Of a stretch of DNA of 64,000 nucleotides, positions 51,761-61,745 are shown in pieces. The stretch's first letter is position 1; each line of letters starts with the position of its first letter. The notes beneath the pieces are model-generated. The model was not told the DNA's origin. It worked only from the letters and a program-made list of their open reading frames with translations, and ran no database searches. Origin of the DNA: Paenibacillus sp. LHD-117 (lineage in GTDB: Bacteria > Bacillota > Bacilli > Paenibacillales > Paenibacillaceae); the NCBI RefSeq assembly GCF_030929555.1, contig NZ_JAVFVT010000006.1, positions 124,001 to 188,000 on the forward strand. Reading direction: 5' to 3'. A program made the translations under genes and the position numbers.

Positions 51761-52572
51761 TTAGTTTATAAATTTCAAGTGCCGGAGCAACCGTTCGATG
51801 ACGACCGCGGCTTCCGCTCGCGTTGCGTTATCTCGAGGGCTGAAATTGCTCTCCTTATCGCCTTTCATGATCGACGCTTCAACGACCCGCGCAACGGCGC
51901 CGCGCACCCAATCATCGATGAATTCGACATCGTTGAACTGCTGCAACGACTCCTGCTTCGCGCCAGTTTCCGCTTCGCTCGACGCATAAACGTCACTTCC
52001 GTCTTGCCGTTCACTGTGGAGAATACCTCCGGTACGAACCTCAATTCACCTGTATTCGGATCGAACAGCAGGACGGATGTCTGTCTCTCGTTGACCGCAC
52101 CGTCGATCGTCAACGAACGCGTAACGTATGTTCCGCCGAACGAATCGATTTCTGCCGAACGGCCGTTTGCGCCGACGGTTACTGTAAAGTCGATCGCGCC
52201 GCCGACGACCTGCATGCCGTTTTGATCAGCTGCTACTTCAACTTGCTCGGATAGGTCGCCCGTTACGAAATTCATCGTTATGGTTATCGACATATCGCCA
52301 GTATCCACGCTTAACTCTTCGGCGACGGCCGCAAAGTCGATCGCGCCTAGGGGCAAATCATAACTTGCTTGACCGGCATCGATCGTAATAGCCAAGCCGG
52401 AAAGATTCGCAGCAGCTTCTAGCAAAGCGCTCGCCGGCACTTGAACGGTTACTGTCGATGCCTCTCCGAAAGTAACGGGAATCGTAATCCGTTCCTCGAC
52501 ACCGTTATTCGAATCCAGCGCCTCGATCGAAGAATCCAGTAAATCGTTATCATTGTGAAACACCCGGTTCAA
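51761..52572 (-). pseudogene. Remnant of an SLH-domain surface protein (frameshifted, N-terminus missing)
   Basis: A frame from 52572 encodes a secreted-protein-type beta-rich segment (GKTEVTFM at its end) and then reads into nonsense. The last part of the region in another frame (about 51988-51761) gives VYASSEAETGAKQESLQQFN followed by one SLH repeat ending TRAEAAVVIERLLRHLKFIN. Comparison with Paenibacillus SLH proteins, in which a GKTxVTxKRTGNS segment normally connects to an SLH array, suggests a one-base shift plus a deletion near 51985-51990. There is no signal peptide. It is a broken gene. Confidence 0.8.
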
Positions 52573-52691
52573 AGAAGTTTCCGTCCATGATGTTTAAATG
52601 CAAGCTGTAGATCTTCCGCCCATACAAACGACGTAATGCAGGGAGAAAGAAAGTAATTATCCGACCTGAACAAGCTTTAGGTATAGAAATA

Positions 52692-52719
52692 GTGGGCCGG
52701 ATACGAAGTGCCGGCCCAC
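52692..52719 (-). terminator. Terminator after the S8-M23 protease gene
   Basis: GTGGGCCGG pairs with CCGGCCCAC around a 10-nt loop; the minus-strand T-run that follows is broken (TATTTCTAT). It lies 25 bp after the stop codon. Confidence 0.7.
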
Positions 52720-52743
52720 AAAACTACATTGATGAATTTAGTG

Positions 52744-55700
52744 TTAAGTTATACCACCAAGAGATACACTCCATGAATTGCTGGTTGATAAATTCCCTTG
52801 ATTATCTACTGCAACTATATAAAAACGAGACGTTGTGCCTGTTACATTTGGAAAAGTAATGGACAGATCAGTTGTAGATCTGATCATTTGTACATTTCCA
52901 AATTTACCGGTCATACCTGTGTATTGATAATAGAGTAAATAATGCATCACCGGACCAAAATTAGATGGTGGACTCCAGCTTAATGATATGACATATGATC
53001 CATTAATGTTCTTTGATTTAGTGCCTTGAAGTATAGGTCCATTGGATGAATTTATTTCGGGAACTAACCATCCATTCAGATATGTCGCTGTATTGCCTGC
53101 TGCATCCACAGCATTCACAGTGAGATTATAAGCTGGACCAGGTTTTAATCCCGTTACGGTGAAACTGTTAGTTGCCGAAATTCCAAGAAGTCTTGATGGT
53201 GATGTTCTTGTATCGTATATTTCATATTGTGTTACACCTACATTATCAGACGAGGCATTCCACGTAAGCAATACCGAAGAATCTGCTTGCATAGAGGCAA
53301 CTAATCCACTCGGTCTACTCGGTGCAATAGTATCTGATGGAGCTGCAATATCGGTCGTCAAATTTAATATGTTGGAATAGTTGGATAAATTATTTGCCGA
53401 ATCTATTGCTTGTATTTTAAATGAATAGGAAGTATTAGCAGTAAGTCTCTTAATTGTGTACTTAGGTATTGCCGAAATACCAACTAAAGTAGTTCCATTA
53501 TAAATTCTATATCCATTTACTTCTACGTTATCTGAAGAATTAGACCATGAGAGAGTTACAGAGGTGTTTGTTTTATTCATTACAATAAGTCCAGTAGGTG
53601 CAGTTGGTACTTCTCTATCAATCTTTACTGTTACCGATGATTCAATACTTATATTTTCTGTGCTATCAATCGAACGAGAATAAATAGTACTCGCTCCAGG
53701 TTGTGAAATTGTTATTGGACTAGAATATGGAGCCCAAGTGCCTGTTGCTCCTAATTTATATTCTGCACTAACCCCCGCCCCTCCACCATCGGTACCCGGA
53801 GTTATTGTGGCAGTAACATTTGCACTTGTCCATTCATAATTACTTAATTCAATTCTTGGAAAAGTTGGTGAAGTAGCACTAGTAGTAACAACTAGTGATG
53901 AACTTAATTCAGAAGTATTTCCTGCTGCATCTTTTGCCTTTACATAAAAATTATAAGTATTATTCGGTGAAAGTCCTCCAACAGTATGGCTAACTCCAAA
54001 AGAACCTCCGACTTTAGTTGATCCTTGATATATCTCATATTCTGTAACACCAACATTATCTGATGATGGTATCCATGTTAGTGAAACACTAGATGATGTC
54101 TTACTAATGGTTGTAAGACCCATTGGAACTGATGGAGTAGTTTTGTCGATTTTTATAAATATAGAGGCTTCAGAACTGATATTTCCTGCATAATCGATCG
54201 TACGGGCATAAAAGCTAGATTGTCCTTCGGAAGTCAATAAAACTGGAATAGAATAATCAGTCCACATTCCTTGACTCCCAATTTTATACTGATTTTTCCA
54301 AACGCCGCTTCCACTATCGGTTCCCGAGGTAATCGTAACCCTCACGTCTTGATTCGTCCAATTGGCATTACTCAAAGAAATACTTGGACTGGTTGGAGGA
54401 ATGGTATCCTGCGGTGGCGGGTTATTCACTAAAACAGGTATCGACAGCGTTTTCCCTGCATACGAAACGGTTAGCGTTGAAGATCCCACCGTATTCGCCG
54501 TGACGACTCCGCTCGCATTCACATTGACGATTGCGTTCGAGGTGCTAATCCGAACGACATTCGTGATGTTTGAAGAAGCGCTATCATTGAAATTCGCCAT
54601 AATTGCAAGCTGAATAGACGAACCGCTCAATAGATTAATGCTACTAGGATACGCCGATAAGCTGTTAATGACCATCTTTCCGATCTCTTCTACATCTGTT
54701 GAAGATGCGCTGCCTTCAGCCAAATCATCAACCGTATAGCCTGACGATATCACGAACAATTCTTTGAGGTCTGAGTAGGAGATTTCACTTTCCGATAATT
54801 CTGTGCTAGTCATCTCAGAGAGCATCCCGATGGGATACATTGTATCTTGCAACGGTTTATAAATCCCAATCATGTGATGATTTTCCATAATTTCCTCTTC
54901 GTAGTCTGCCGTCGAGTTATTACTTCTTGGATCGTATTCCGGGAAATATGTTTTTAATGGGTCTACCGGTGTTTGATCTTTCGAGTTACTGGTCGCTTTT
55001 GCTTCCGATTTAGCTTGTCTTGTCTCAAAGTGAAGGTGTACGCCAGTCACACAACCTCCCGTCATTGCCATCTTGCCGACTTCATCACCGCCATTTATGG
55101 AATCGTTACGGTCTACGACGATCGAATTATCTTTCAAATGGAGGTATCTAGAAACGACCCATTTGCCGTTCACTTGATGCTTAACTGCGATCATATTACC
55201 TCCGCACCCGGAAAATCCTGTGAATAATACGGTTCCATTCGTCATTGTAACGATTTTATCTCCGGCAACCCCCCTAGCAGCCGGGCCAATATCCGTGCCT
55301 TCATGGAGTAGATTCTTTTTCTTAGTTGGATGGAAGCGCATGCCAAAGTGACTTGTGATTTTCTTCGAACCCGGCACCGGCCAAACGAGACTGGTACTGG
55401 TCGTAGGCATCGTAACTGAAAGAGCGGTACTCACCGGAGACAGATTACCCGCCGCATCTTTCGCTTTAACTGTGAACGAATACGTTTTTCCAGAGATTAA
55501 TGGAGTCAAGGTAAATGTCGTGCTCGTAGAAGTACCGACTTGTCCTCCGTCTTTATAGATAATGTAACCCGTCACCCCAACGTTATCGGTCGAGGCCGTC
55601 CATGACAACGTGACGCTAGTAGGTTTTACTGTGGTCGCCTTCAAGTTAGTCGGAGCCGTAGGCGCAGTGACGTCATTCGACGCATTCGTCGTAACAGTCA

Positions 55701-58080
55701 AACTATTGCTCGCTTGTGATTGATTGTTTTGAGCGTCCTTCGCTTTTACCGTAAACGAATAAGCCGTATTCGGAGTTAGACCCGTCGCTTGGAAGGTCGT
55801 GGTCGTAGACGTTCCGGCAAGAACTGTGCCTTTGTAGATGTTGTATTCCGTTACCGCGACGTTATCCGTGGATGCCGTCCATTGCAAATTGACAGTATTG
55901 AAAGTTTTGCTGGGCGAAGTGAGATTCGTTGGAGTGCTTGGCGCCTGCATATCCACTGTACTGGTCGTTACAGAATAGGTGTTGCTTGACGTGGAAACGT
56001 TTCCTGCCGCATCTTCCGCTTTAACGTAAAAATTATAAGCCGTATTCGCGGTCAAACCATCGACTTGCATTGTGGTACTTGTTGCCGACTTATAGAAAGC
56101 ATTGTTTTTATACACATTGTACTTCGTAATGCCAATGTTATCGGTAGAGCCTGTCCACGACAAGTTGACGGTTGTAGCGGTTTTCGCCGTGGAGGTCAAA
56201 TTGGATGGCGCCGTTGGAGCCTGCGTATCCGATTGCGTCGTCGTTACGGATACGGTGCTGCTTGCCCCCGACAAATTCCCCGCTTGGTCTATCGCCTTTA
56301 CATAGAAAGAATAAGTACTTCCGGATTGTAAACCTGTGGCGACGTAGGATGTTCCGGTCGGCGAAGCGATTAGCGAGTTGTTTTTATAAACTTTGTACTC
56401 TTTAATGCCAACGTTATCCGTCGACGCGGACCATGTTAACGCAACGGAATTTGTCGTCACGTTGCTTTTTGTCAAATTAGAAGGCACTGACGGCGCCTGG
56501 GTATCCGCAGGTTGCGGAACCGTTACCGTAAAGCGTTGCTCTTTTGACGCGTATGGGCAGGTTGACGCTGTACAAAAGGAATACTTGACGGTATATGTCC
56601 CTGCTATAAGCGTTGAGGGAGATTGCCATGCATAACTAACGTTTTGATTCGTTTTCAAATTCACGGAGCTACCGTTATGCGCCAATTCGATCGTATCAAC
56701 TCTCGTTCCGTTCGGGTTGTCAATGCCGATGAACATCCTCTTAAAATTAGAGGTTCCGGCAGGCGTTGATGGTACTGTTACGTTAAACGTCGCCTTTTCT
56801 CCGGCTTGAATTGCCGTCGTGCTTACCTCTCCGTTAACTTCGGACGGGAACAGGATTTCATCATCGTATGTGGATAACGGAATGACAGGGTCATTCGAAT
56901 AACCTAACGCTTTCGCCAGATTTACAATGCCATGGCCGTATTCATGTTGAGCTCCTAGCGGAGTAGCCGAGTCGTATAGCAATTGTTTTACCTGCTCGCT
57001 GGATAAGCCGCTGTTTGTCGACCAAATTGCCGCCAAGGCGCTCGTCACGTGCGAAACGGACATTGAGGTCCCAGATGCGGTTCCATACGCATTACTCGGC
57101 AAGGTGCTTAATACATTTTGTCCAGGAGCCACGACATCAAGTTCATATCCCGTACTCGTGAAACTCGTCAACACATGCGCTCGATTCACCGCACCGACCG
57201 ATATGACCTCAGGATATAAAGCAGGGTAGGTTTCCATTTCATCGCCTTGCCCTCTATTTCCTGCGGCGGCAACCATTAAAATACCTTGATTTTGGGCTTC
57301 GACGATCGCTTCGTGAAGAGCTTGACTGTACTCAATACCGCCGAAACTCATTGAAATGATGTTGATGTGGTTTTCGATCGCCCACTCAATCCCTTGAATA
57401 ATTTGGGAATAATTACCACTCCCTGAATCTCCTAGTACTTTGACGGCATAAAGCTCTACAAAAGGGGCCGCTCCGATGATTCCCGTGCCATTTTTTGCGC
57501 CGCTAATAGTGCCCGAGACATGAGTTCCATGCCCGTTATTGTCAAAATAAGAGGTTGAGTTGGGATCGAACGAAATACCTCCAGCAATAAACAAATCGTT
57601 ATGGTCGGCAATCCCCGTATCGAGAACAGCGACCTTGATTCCTTCGCCTAGCCTAAGCGCATTGTTCTCAAGCAATTGATCCGCGCCGATCGAATAGATT
57701 CCCCAAGGAAACGTTTCCTCTGTATTCTCCATATACACTACAGAATCGTCATTTTGGTTTGCCTCAAAAGTATTTATGCTTGCAACGGAATCAGGCTCGA
57801 TATATCGAACATCCTGATCGTCCAGTAGCTCTGTCGCCTCTTGAAATGTCAATTCCGCAGCAACGCGTTTACTCTTTTGATGCTTCAGTTGCTTAAAAGA
57901 CTTGATTTTCTTCTTGCTGGCAAAAGTCTCCGAATCTACTCCGTCTTTCAAACCAATTAAATACTTTTGTTTCAAATCGTTTTTTCCAGTTTGATCATCT
58001 GCCGCGAACGCCGTTGTTGTAATCGTACACCAAATAATTGAGAAAGATACAAATATATGAAATATTCTTAAATTCATCAC
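52744..58080 (-). CDS. Secreted S8 (subtilisin-like) protease fused to an M23-type peptidase domain
   Basis: 1778 residues. Signal peptide (~1-27, ending AFAAD), prodomain (~35-105), then an S8 domain with Asp in VAVLDTGIAD (~154), His in NGHGTHVSG (~185), oxyanion Asn in AAAGNRG (~272) and Ser in GTSMSVSHV (~339; the usual GTSMATPH is changed). Next: four fibronectin type III repeats (~523-895); an M23/LytM-like metallopeptidase (~897-1047) with ligands in HEGTDIG (~926-930) and HLHFE (~1015); a Big_2-like Ig domain (~1147-1220); then two IG-like and three more Fn3-like repeats. Both peptidase sites look intact. It has no wall anchor, so it should be released. Two peptidase classes in one chain is unusual. 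GTG 58080 has AAGGAG 10 nt upstream. The coding sequence is clearly AT-richer than the window average. Confidence 0.88.
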   Translation of the reverse strand: MMNLRIFHIFVSFSIIWCTITTTAFAADDQTGKNDLKQKYLIGLKDGVDSETFASKKKIKSFKQLKHQKSKRVAAELTFQEATELLDDQDVRYIEPDSVASINTFEANQNDDSVVYMENTEETFPWGIYSIGADQLLENNALRLGEGIKVAVLDTGIADHNDLFIAGGISFDPNSTSYFDNNGHGTHVSGTISGAKNGTGIIGAAPFVELYAVKVLGDSGSGNYSQIIQGIEWAIENHINIISMSFGGIEYSQALHEAIVEAQNQGILMVAAAGNRGQGDEMETYPALYPEVISVGAVNRAHVLTSFTSTGYELDVVAPGQNVLSTLPSNAYGTASGTSMSVSHVTSALAAIWSTNSGLSSEQVKQLLYDSATPLGAQHEYGHGIVNLAKALGYSNDPVIPLSTYDDEILFPSEVNGEVSTTAIQAGEKATFNVTVPSTPAGTSNFKRMFIGIDNPNGTRVDTIELAHNGSSVNLKTNQNVSYAWQSPSTLIAGTYTVKYSFCTASTCPYASKEQRFTVTVPQPADTQAPSVPSNLTKSNVTTNSVALTWSASTDNVGIKEYKVYKNNSLIASPTGTSYVATGLQSGSTYSFYVKAIDQAGNLSGASSTVSVTTTQSDTQAPTAPSNLTSTAKTATTVNLSWTGSTDNIGITKYNVYKNNAFYKSATSTTMQVDGLTANTAYNFYVKAEDAAGNVSTSSNTYSVTTSTVDMQAPSTPTNLTSPSKTFNTVNLQWTASTDNVAVTEYNIYKGTVLAGTSTTTTFQATGLTPNTAYSFTVKAKDAQNNQSQASNSLTVTTNASNDVTAPTAPTNLKATTVKPTSVTLSWTASTDNVGVTGYIIYKDGGQVGTSTSTTFTLTPLISGKTYSFTVKAKDAAGNLSPVSTALSVTMPTTSTSLVWPVPGSKKITSHFGMRFHPTKKKNLLHEGTDIGPAARGVAGDKIVTMTNGTVLFTGFSGCGGNMIAVKHQVNGKWVVSRYLHLKDNSIVVDRNDSINGGDEVGKMAMTGGCVTGVHLHFETRQAKSEAKATSNSKDQTPVDPLKTYFPEYDPRSNNSTADYEEEIMENHHMIGIYKPLQDTMYPIGMLSEMTSTELSESEISYSDLKELFVISSGYTVDDLAEGSASSTDVEEIGKMVINSLSAYPSSINLLSGSSIQLAIMANFNDSASSNITNVVRISTSNAIVNVNASGVVTANTVGSSTLTVSYAGKTLSIPVLVNNPPPQDTIPPTSPSISLSNANWTNQDVRVTITSGTDSGSGVWKNQYKIGSQGMWTDYSIPVLLTSEGQSSFYARTIDYAGNISSEASIFIKIDKTTPSVPMGLTTISKTSSSVSLTWIPSSDNVGVTEYEIYQGSTKVGGSFGVSHTVGGLSPNNTYNFYVKAKDAAGNTSELSSSLVVTTSATSPTFPRIELSNYEWTSANVTATITPGTDGGGAGVSAEYKLGATGTWAPYSSPITISQPGASTIYSRSIDSTENISIESSVTVKIDREVPTAPTGLIVMNKTNTSVTLSWSNSSDNVEVNGYRIYNGTTLVGISAIPKYTIKRLTANTSYSFKIQAIDSANNLSNYSNILNLTTDIAAPSDTIAPSRPSGLVASMQADSSVLLTWNASSDNVGVTQYEIYDTRTSPSRLLGISATNSFTVTGLKPGPAYNLTVNAVDAAGNTATYLNGWLVPEINSSNGPILQGTKSKNINGSYVISLSWSPPSNFGPVMHYLLYYQYTGMTGKFGNVQMIRSTTDLSITFPNVTGTTSRFYIVAVDNQGNLSTSNSWSVSLGGIT

Positions 58081-58096
58081 GATCAGAGTTCTCCTT

Positions 58097-59239
58097 CTAT
58101 TCGATTTGTTTGCGTCCGGAACCGTCTGTTTTCATCAATATCAAATTCTCTTCACTATCCGTGTCTTCCGTCAGGTTCAAATCTTTGTACAAAATCATGT
58201 CTCCAAGAACATGAAGGTAATACGGCCTGTCATCGCTGAGCTTTACTTTTTCGGTTCCGTCAATTTTCACCTTAAAAAATCCAGGATCTTCACGAAGACC
58301 GTAATAGACCCACCCCCCCGATACATTACAGAGTAAGTTAGGAATATCGTCGCTGATTTTTTGATTGTCAGTTCCGTCCGTATGTACTCGATACATTTTG
58401 TCTTCATCCGAACCATTTCGATAATAAATCCATCCATCGGACAGTCCGAATACTTGAATTTCATCCGTCACCTTTCGAGTTTCGAGCTTGTCGAGAGTGA
58501 CGCTAAATGTCCCGATATCCATGAGACTGTCATAGACAAGCAGGCCATTTTGGACACTTAAGGAAAGCAATTCTTCTGCATCGGATACCAACTGTTCGTC
58601 TGAACCGTCCCACCGCATTTTATGAACTTGATAAGTCATATCCAAATAATAAATCCAATCTTTTTCGAAGTTCAAATTGAAAAACATGCCTGGTTTTATC
58701 AAATGCTTCTGTGTTCCATCAAATCTAATTTTGAATAAACCATCAGGGACAGTGCTTCGATAATAAACCCAGTCATCCATAACATGGATGTCCGAACTTT
58801 TGATATCTTTCGACAATTTGACCTTTTCGGTTCCGTCTAATTTCATCCGATATAGAAACCCGTTGTCCGCCAAATTACTAAAAAAGATATACTCTCGCGA
58901 TCGATCGGCAAATCCACCGTTGAGGATGTTACTCGTCGAATTTGCGGTATCTGACTCGACCTCTGACAAGGGATCATCATGCATGGCTTCTTTCCCAGGT
59001 TCTTGCGTGGCTACTTCTGCGGTTTCTTGTACGTAGTCTTGTTCGGGCTCTTGTGTGGGTTCTTGTGTGGATTCTTGTGTGGGCTCTTGTTCATTCTTGA
59101 GTATCGGTGTTGTCTCTGAATGGGATTTGATGGATTGCGATTCCTTCAATTGTTCCGTTGCCTTACTTTTATCGTTAGAACAACCCCCCACAAAAACAAT
59201 AATAATACAAACGAATAAAAATATTATTCGAACACTCAA
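58097..59239 (-). CDS. Lipoprotein with DUF5050-type beta-propeller repeats
   Basis: About 380 residues. From TTG 59239 the product starts as a lipoprotein signal (SVRIIFLFVCIIIVFVGGC), with GGAGGG 8 nt upstream; the frame extends to ATG 59302, which has a weak site. After the lipobox Cys comes a low-complexity linker with repeated QEPT-type units, then about six repeats of the DGTEKVKLSxD / WVYYR type (DUF5050, TolB-like propeller blades) found in surface proteins. It lies 16 bp before the S8 protease gene and probably forms an operon with it. Its role is unknown; it may sense or hold a ligand near the protease. AT-rich, like its neighbour. Confidence 0.8.
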   Translation of the reverse strand: MSVRIIFLFVCIIIVFVGGCSNDKSKATEQLKESQSIKSHSETTPILKNEQEPTQESTQEPTQEPEQDYVQETAEVATQEPGKEAMHDDPLSEVESDTANSTSNILNGGFADRSREYIFFSNLADNGFLYRMKLDGTEKVKLSKDIKSSDIHVMDDWVYYRSTVPDGLFKIRFDGTQKHLIKPGMFFNLNFEKDWIYYLDMTYQVHKMRWDGSDEQLVSDAEELLSLSVQNGLLVYDSLMDIGTFSVTLDKLETRKVTDEIQVFGLSDGWIYYRNGSDEDKMYRVHTDGTDNQKISDDIPNLLCNVSGGWVYYGLREDPGFFKVKIDGTEKVKLSDDRPYYLHVLGDMILYKDLNLTEDTDSEENLILMKTDGSGRKQIE

Positions 59240-59302
59240 AACCAAATCCCTCCACTTAAATTCATTTTTACGATGACTATTGATTCCATTTCGAATCTTC
59301 AT

Positions 59303-59677
59303 TTCACTTTTTTATCATTTTCAAAACAAAAATGCGTTCCCCATCATTGAAAGGCTATTTTCGTTAATATCATTAACCAGAATAACTGATAAATCAAAAG
59401 CAAGTAAGGGGTTAATTTTGCCGAAATATGTTGTTAATTGACGAATATGTACTTTTTTTTAATTTTACCATTAATTCATCAGCAACATGACTTATGTATG
59501 ACTACAGCAGTTCGTTCCAAAGAATGTAAATCTAGAAAGATTCAAAATATACTACTCTAATCCGTTTTTGCTCTTGACTTTTACTGATCACCATTGTGAT
59601 CGCGAAGGATACCGATTTAAACCAGAATAACTCTCAAGATTTAAGGTAATGAACATGAAAGAATCCCCAGAAAATCA
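59303..59677. other. AT-rich gene-free flank of the IS element
   Basis: About 375 bp between the DUF5050-like lipoprotein gene and the left end of the IS1380-type element. It is markedly AT-rich, with long T and A tracts, and holds no gene or clear promoter. Confidence 0.5.
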
Positions 59678-61347
59678 CCTGAATCCGTGATATTAAATTC
59701 ATAAAATACGAGTAAATCAAAGGAAATTACCTCTCTGATGGCGAAATATAAAGATAATCGCTGATTAACTACATTCACCTATGAGGTGCTGATTATAAAG
59801 ATCCAATTCATCCAATCAAAGGAAATTCTATTAACAACACATACAGGACTGGCCTCGGTCGGTGCGTTGCTTTCCCATACACAACTGTCGCAACGTCTGA
59901 ACCGCTCCGTCGTGAAAGGGATGGAGAATCCGATTCATGGAAACGGCGATGTCATGAAGAGCTATGTGGGGCTGCTATGCCATGGCAAAAGTGACTTCGA
60001 CCATATCGAGCCTTTCCGCAAAGACCCGGTATTTCAAACTTGTTTCGACGTCCGCAAGGTGCCATCGAGCCCAACGCTTCGTCAACGTTTGGATGCAGCT
60101 GCTCAAACGATGGATGTCCATTGGAATGAAATCCTGCTGCAGGAATCCGCCGACTTGATTCGAAACGTAAAGGCCCCCGTAACTGGACTAGTCGCCGGCG
60201 AGCACACTGTTATTCCACTGGACATTGACGTATCGCCTTTTGATAACTCAGGCACGAAAAAAGAAGGGATTTCGCTCACGTACAAGGGAACGTTCGGCTT
60301 CGCGCCGATCTTCGCTTACCTCGGTCAAGAAGGTTACGGTGTGCATGTGCAGCTTCGAGAAGGCAGCACACACAGTCAGAAGGATAGCGCTGACTTTCTC
60401 CGCGAAAGCATTCATTATGCTCGGCGTATCACGAGTGAACGCCTTCTCGTTCGGATGGATTCCGCTCATGACAGTCTGGAGAATTTGCAGGTTTGTCACG
60501 CCGAGACGGCGGTTGATTACATCATTAAAGTCAATCTGCGAGGCGCTTCCAAGGAAGGCTGGCTGCGGATCGCAGAGGACAAAGGCATTGCCTGTGAACA
60601 GCGCCCGGGCAAGACGGAATACATCGGTTTTATTGCATTTCCGCAGAAGGGATTCGATCGCAACTTGCGTCAAGTGTTCCAAGTCTTCGTGCGAACGATC
60701 GATCGGGATGGACAACTGCTCTTGTTTCCGGATGTAGAAGTGAACGTTTATTGGACATCCCTTACCTGCTCGCCATGGCGTGTCATTGAGCTATATCGCG
60801 ATCACGGCACGAGCGAGCAATTTCATAGCGAGCTCAAGACGGATTTGGATTTGGAGCGTCTCCCCGCCGGTAAATTCGACACAAACGATCTGATTTTGCA
60901 TGCAGGTTTATTCGCGTATAACCTGCTTCGTATCATGGGTCAGGAAAGTCTACGCGAGGACGACGCACCGATTCGTGGAGGCGTGAAACGTCGCCGCATC
61001 CGTACAGTGATTCAAAACATCGTGTACATCGCCGCCAGAGTTAGCCGTCATGCGCGACAAACGATATTTATTTTCGGGCGTTACAGCCCCTGGTTTCACA
61101 CCGTACGACGAATTTACCAGGCATTTGCGTGATCACTCTTCTACCGATTGCGAAACCAATCGTTATTTTCGACTTCCGCCTTGCCTGTAAACTGCAAGGC
61201 TTCTTGAGCGTGTCTAGCTGAATGAAATGCCGTTCTGTATGATTTTATGGTTCATGATGATCAACTGAAGATGGGGCGTTGCGGATTACATTTATCCATT
61301 AAATCCCATCAAAGGGAATGCAGGGATTCACTCATCACGGATTCAGG
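59678..61347 (+). mobile_element. IS1380-family insertion sequence
   Basis: Ends are perfect 14-bp inverted repeats CCTGAATCCGTGAT (59678-59691) and ATCACGGATTCAGG (61334-61347), giving 1670 bp, a normal IS1380 length. It carries a single plus-strand transposase gene. No 4-bp target duplication is seen (ATCA on the left, AATT on the right), so the element may have been rearranged since insertion or moved without one. Confidence 0.88.
59786..61132 (+). CDS. IS1380 family transposase
   Basis: 448 residues, intact. The DDE-type core shows Asp in IPLDIDVSPFDNSGTKKEG, Asp in LLVRMDSAHDSLEN, and Glu in YRDHGTSEQFHSELKTDLD followed by the IS1380-type LERLPAGKFDTNDLILHAGL. It catalyses cut-and-paste movement of the element. 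The start is GTG 59786, whose ribosome site is weak; a different non-ATG start a few codons later is possible. The frame is undamaged, so the element could still be active. Confidence 0.93.
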   Translation: MLIIKIQFIQSKEILLTTHTGLASVGALLSHTQLSQRLNRSVVKGMENPIHGNGDVMKSYVGLLCHGKSDFDHIEPFRKDPVFQTCFDVRKVPSSPTLRQRLDAAAQTMDVHWNEILLQESADLIRNVKAPVTGLVAGEHTVIPLDIDVSPFDNSGTKKEGISLTYKGTFGFAPIFAYLGQEGYGVHVQLREGSTHSQKDSADFLRESIHYARRITSERLLVRMDSAHDSLENLQVCHAETAVDYIIKVNLRGASKEGWLRIAEDKGIACEQRPGKTEYIGFIAFPQKGFDRNLRQVFQVFVRTIDRDGQLLLFPDVEVNVYWTSLTCSPWRVIELYRDHGTSEQFHSELKTDLDLERLPAGKFDTNDLILHAGLFAYNLLRIMGQESLREDDAPIRGGVKRRRIRTVIQNIVYIAARVSRHARQTIFIFGRYSPWFHTVRRIYQAFA

Positions 61348-61429
61348 AATTAATTAAACTTCCATATATTATTTTTATTATATCTAATATACATATTAGT
61401 AAATAATGAAATCGCGACATCAGACGATT
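61348..61429. other. Right flank of the IS element
   Basis: A short AT-rich stretch (TTATTATATCTAATATACATATTAG and similar) between the IS right end and the terminator of the small lipoprotein gene. No gene is seen. Confidence 0.4.
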
Positions 61430-61473
61430 AAAAAACCTCCAGCCGGATTCCGCAGAAGCGGAAGGGCTGAAGG
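61430..61473 (-). terminator. Terminator after the small lipoprotein gene
   Basis: CCTCCAGCC...TTCCGC pairs with GCGGAA...GGCTGAAGG around AGAA, with one or two mismatches; on the minus strand TTTTTTA follows. It lies 30 bp after the stop codon. Confidence 0.85.
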
Positions 61474-61502
61474 TAGTGTGGATGGAAGAAAATACGTACA
61501 AC

Positions 61503-61745
61503 TTATTCTGCTACGCCAGCGTCGGGATCGGCCTGCTCCGTAGGCACGGCATTCTCGTCCGTACCGCCCCCGCCCATATTATTCGTCGATTCGTTCGCGT
61601 TTACGTTGGCGTTGCCGTCCCCGTTCGTGTTCACGTCGGCGCCATTGTTGCATGCCGACGCCCCGAAGAGCAATACGGCGCACATCGTGGCTGTGAGCAG
61701 CAGTTTCGTCATCTTTTGTTTTTTGGTTGCGTGTTTCATTTTCAT
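61503..61745 (-). CDS. Small lipoprotein with Asn/Gly-rich tail
   Basis: 80 residues. A basic start (MKMKHATKKQKM) and a hydrophobic core lead to the lipobox FGASAC (Cys about 32). The rest is low complexity (NNGADVNTNGDGNANVNANE, then Gly run and acidic end). Such short lipoproteins are common in Paenibacillaceae, and no function is known. A terminator follows. It stands alone between the IS element and the next minus-strand gene. Confidence 0.72.
   Translation of the reverse strand: MKMKHATKKQKMTKLLLTATMCAVLLFGASACNNGADVNTNGDGNANVNANESTNNMGGGGTDENAVPTEQADPDAGVAE

Noticed and set aside
51865..52572. Intact 235-residue protein
   Set aside because: Its C-terminal ~40 residues are nonsense compared with SLH proteins, while the true SLH continuation lies in another frame, so it is better read as a pseudogene.
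59670..61355. 4-bp target site duplication of the IS element
   Set aside because: The flanking bases ATCA and AATT do not match, and shifting the inverted-repeat ends by one or two bases does not help.
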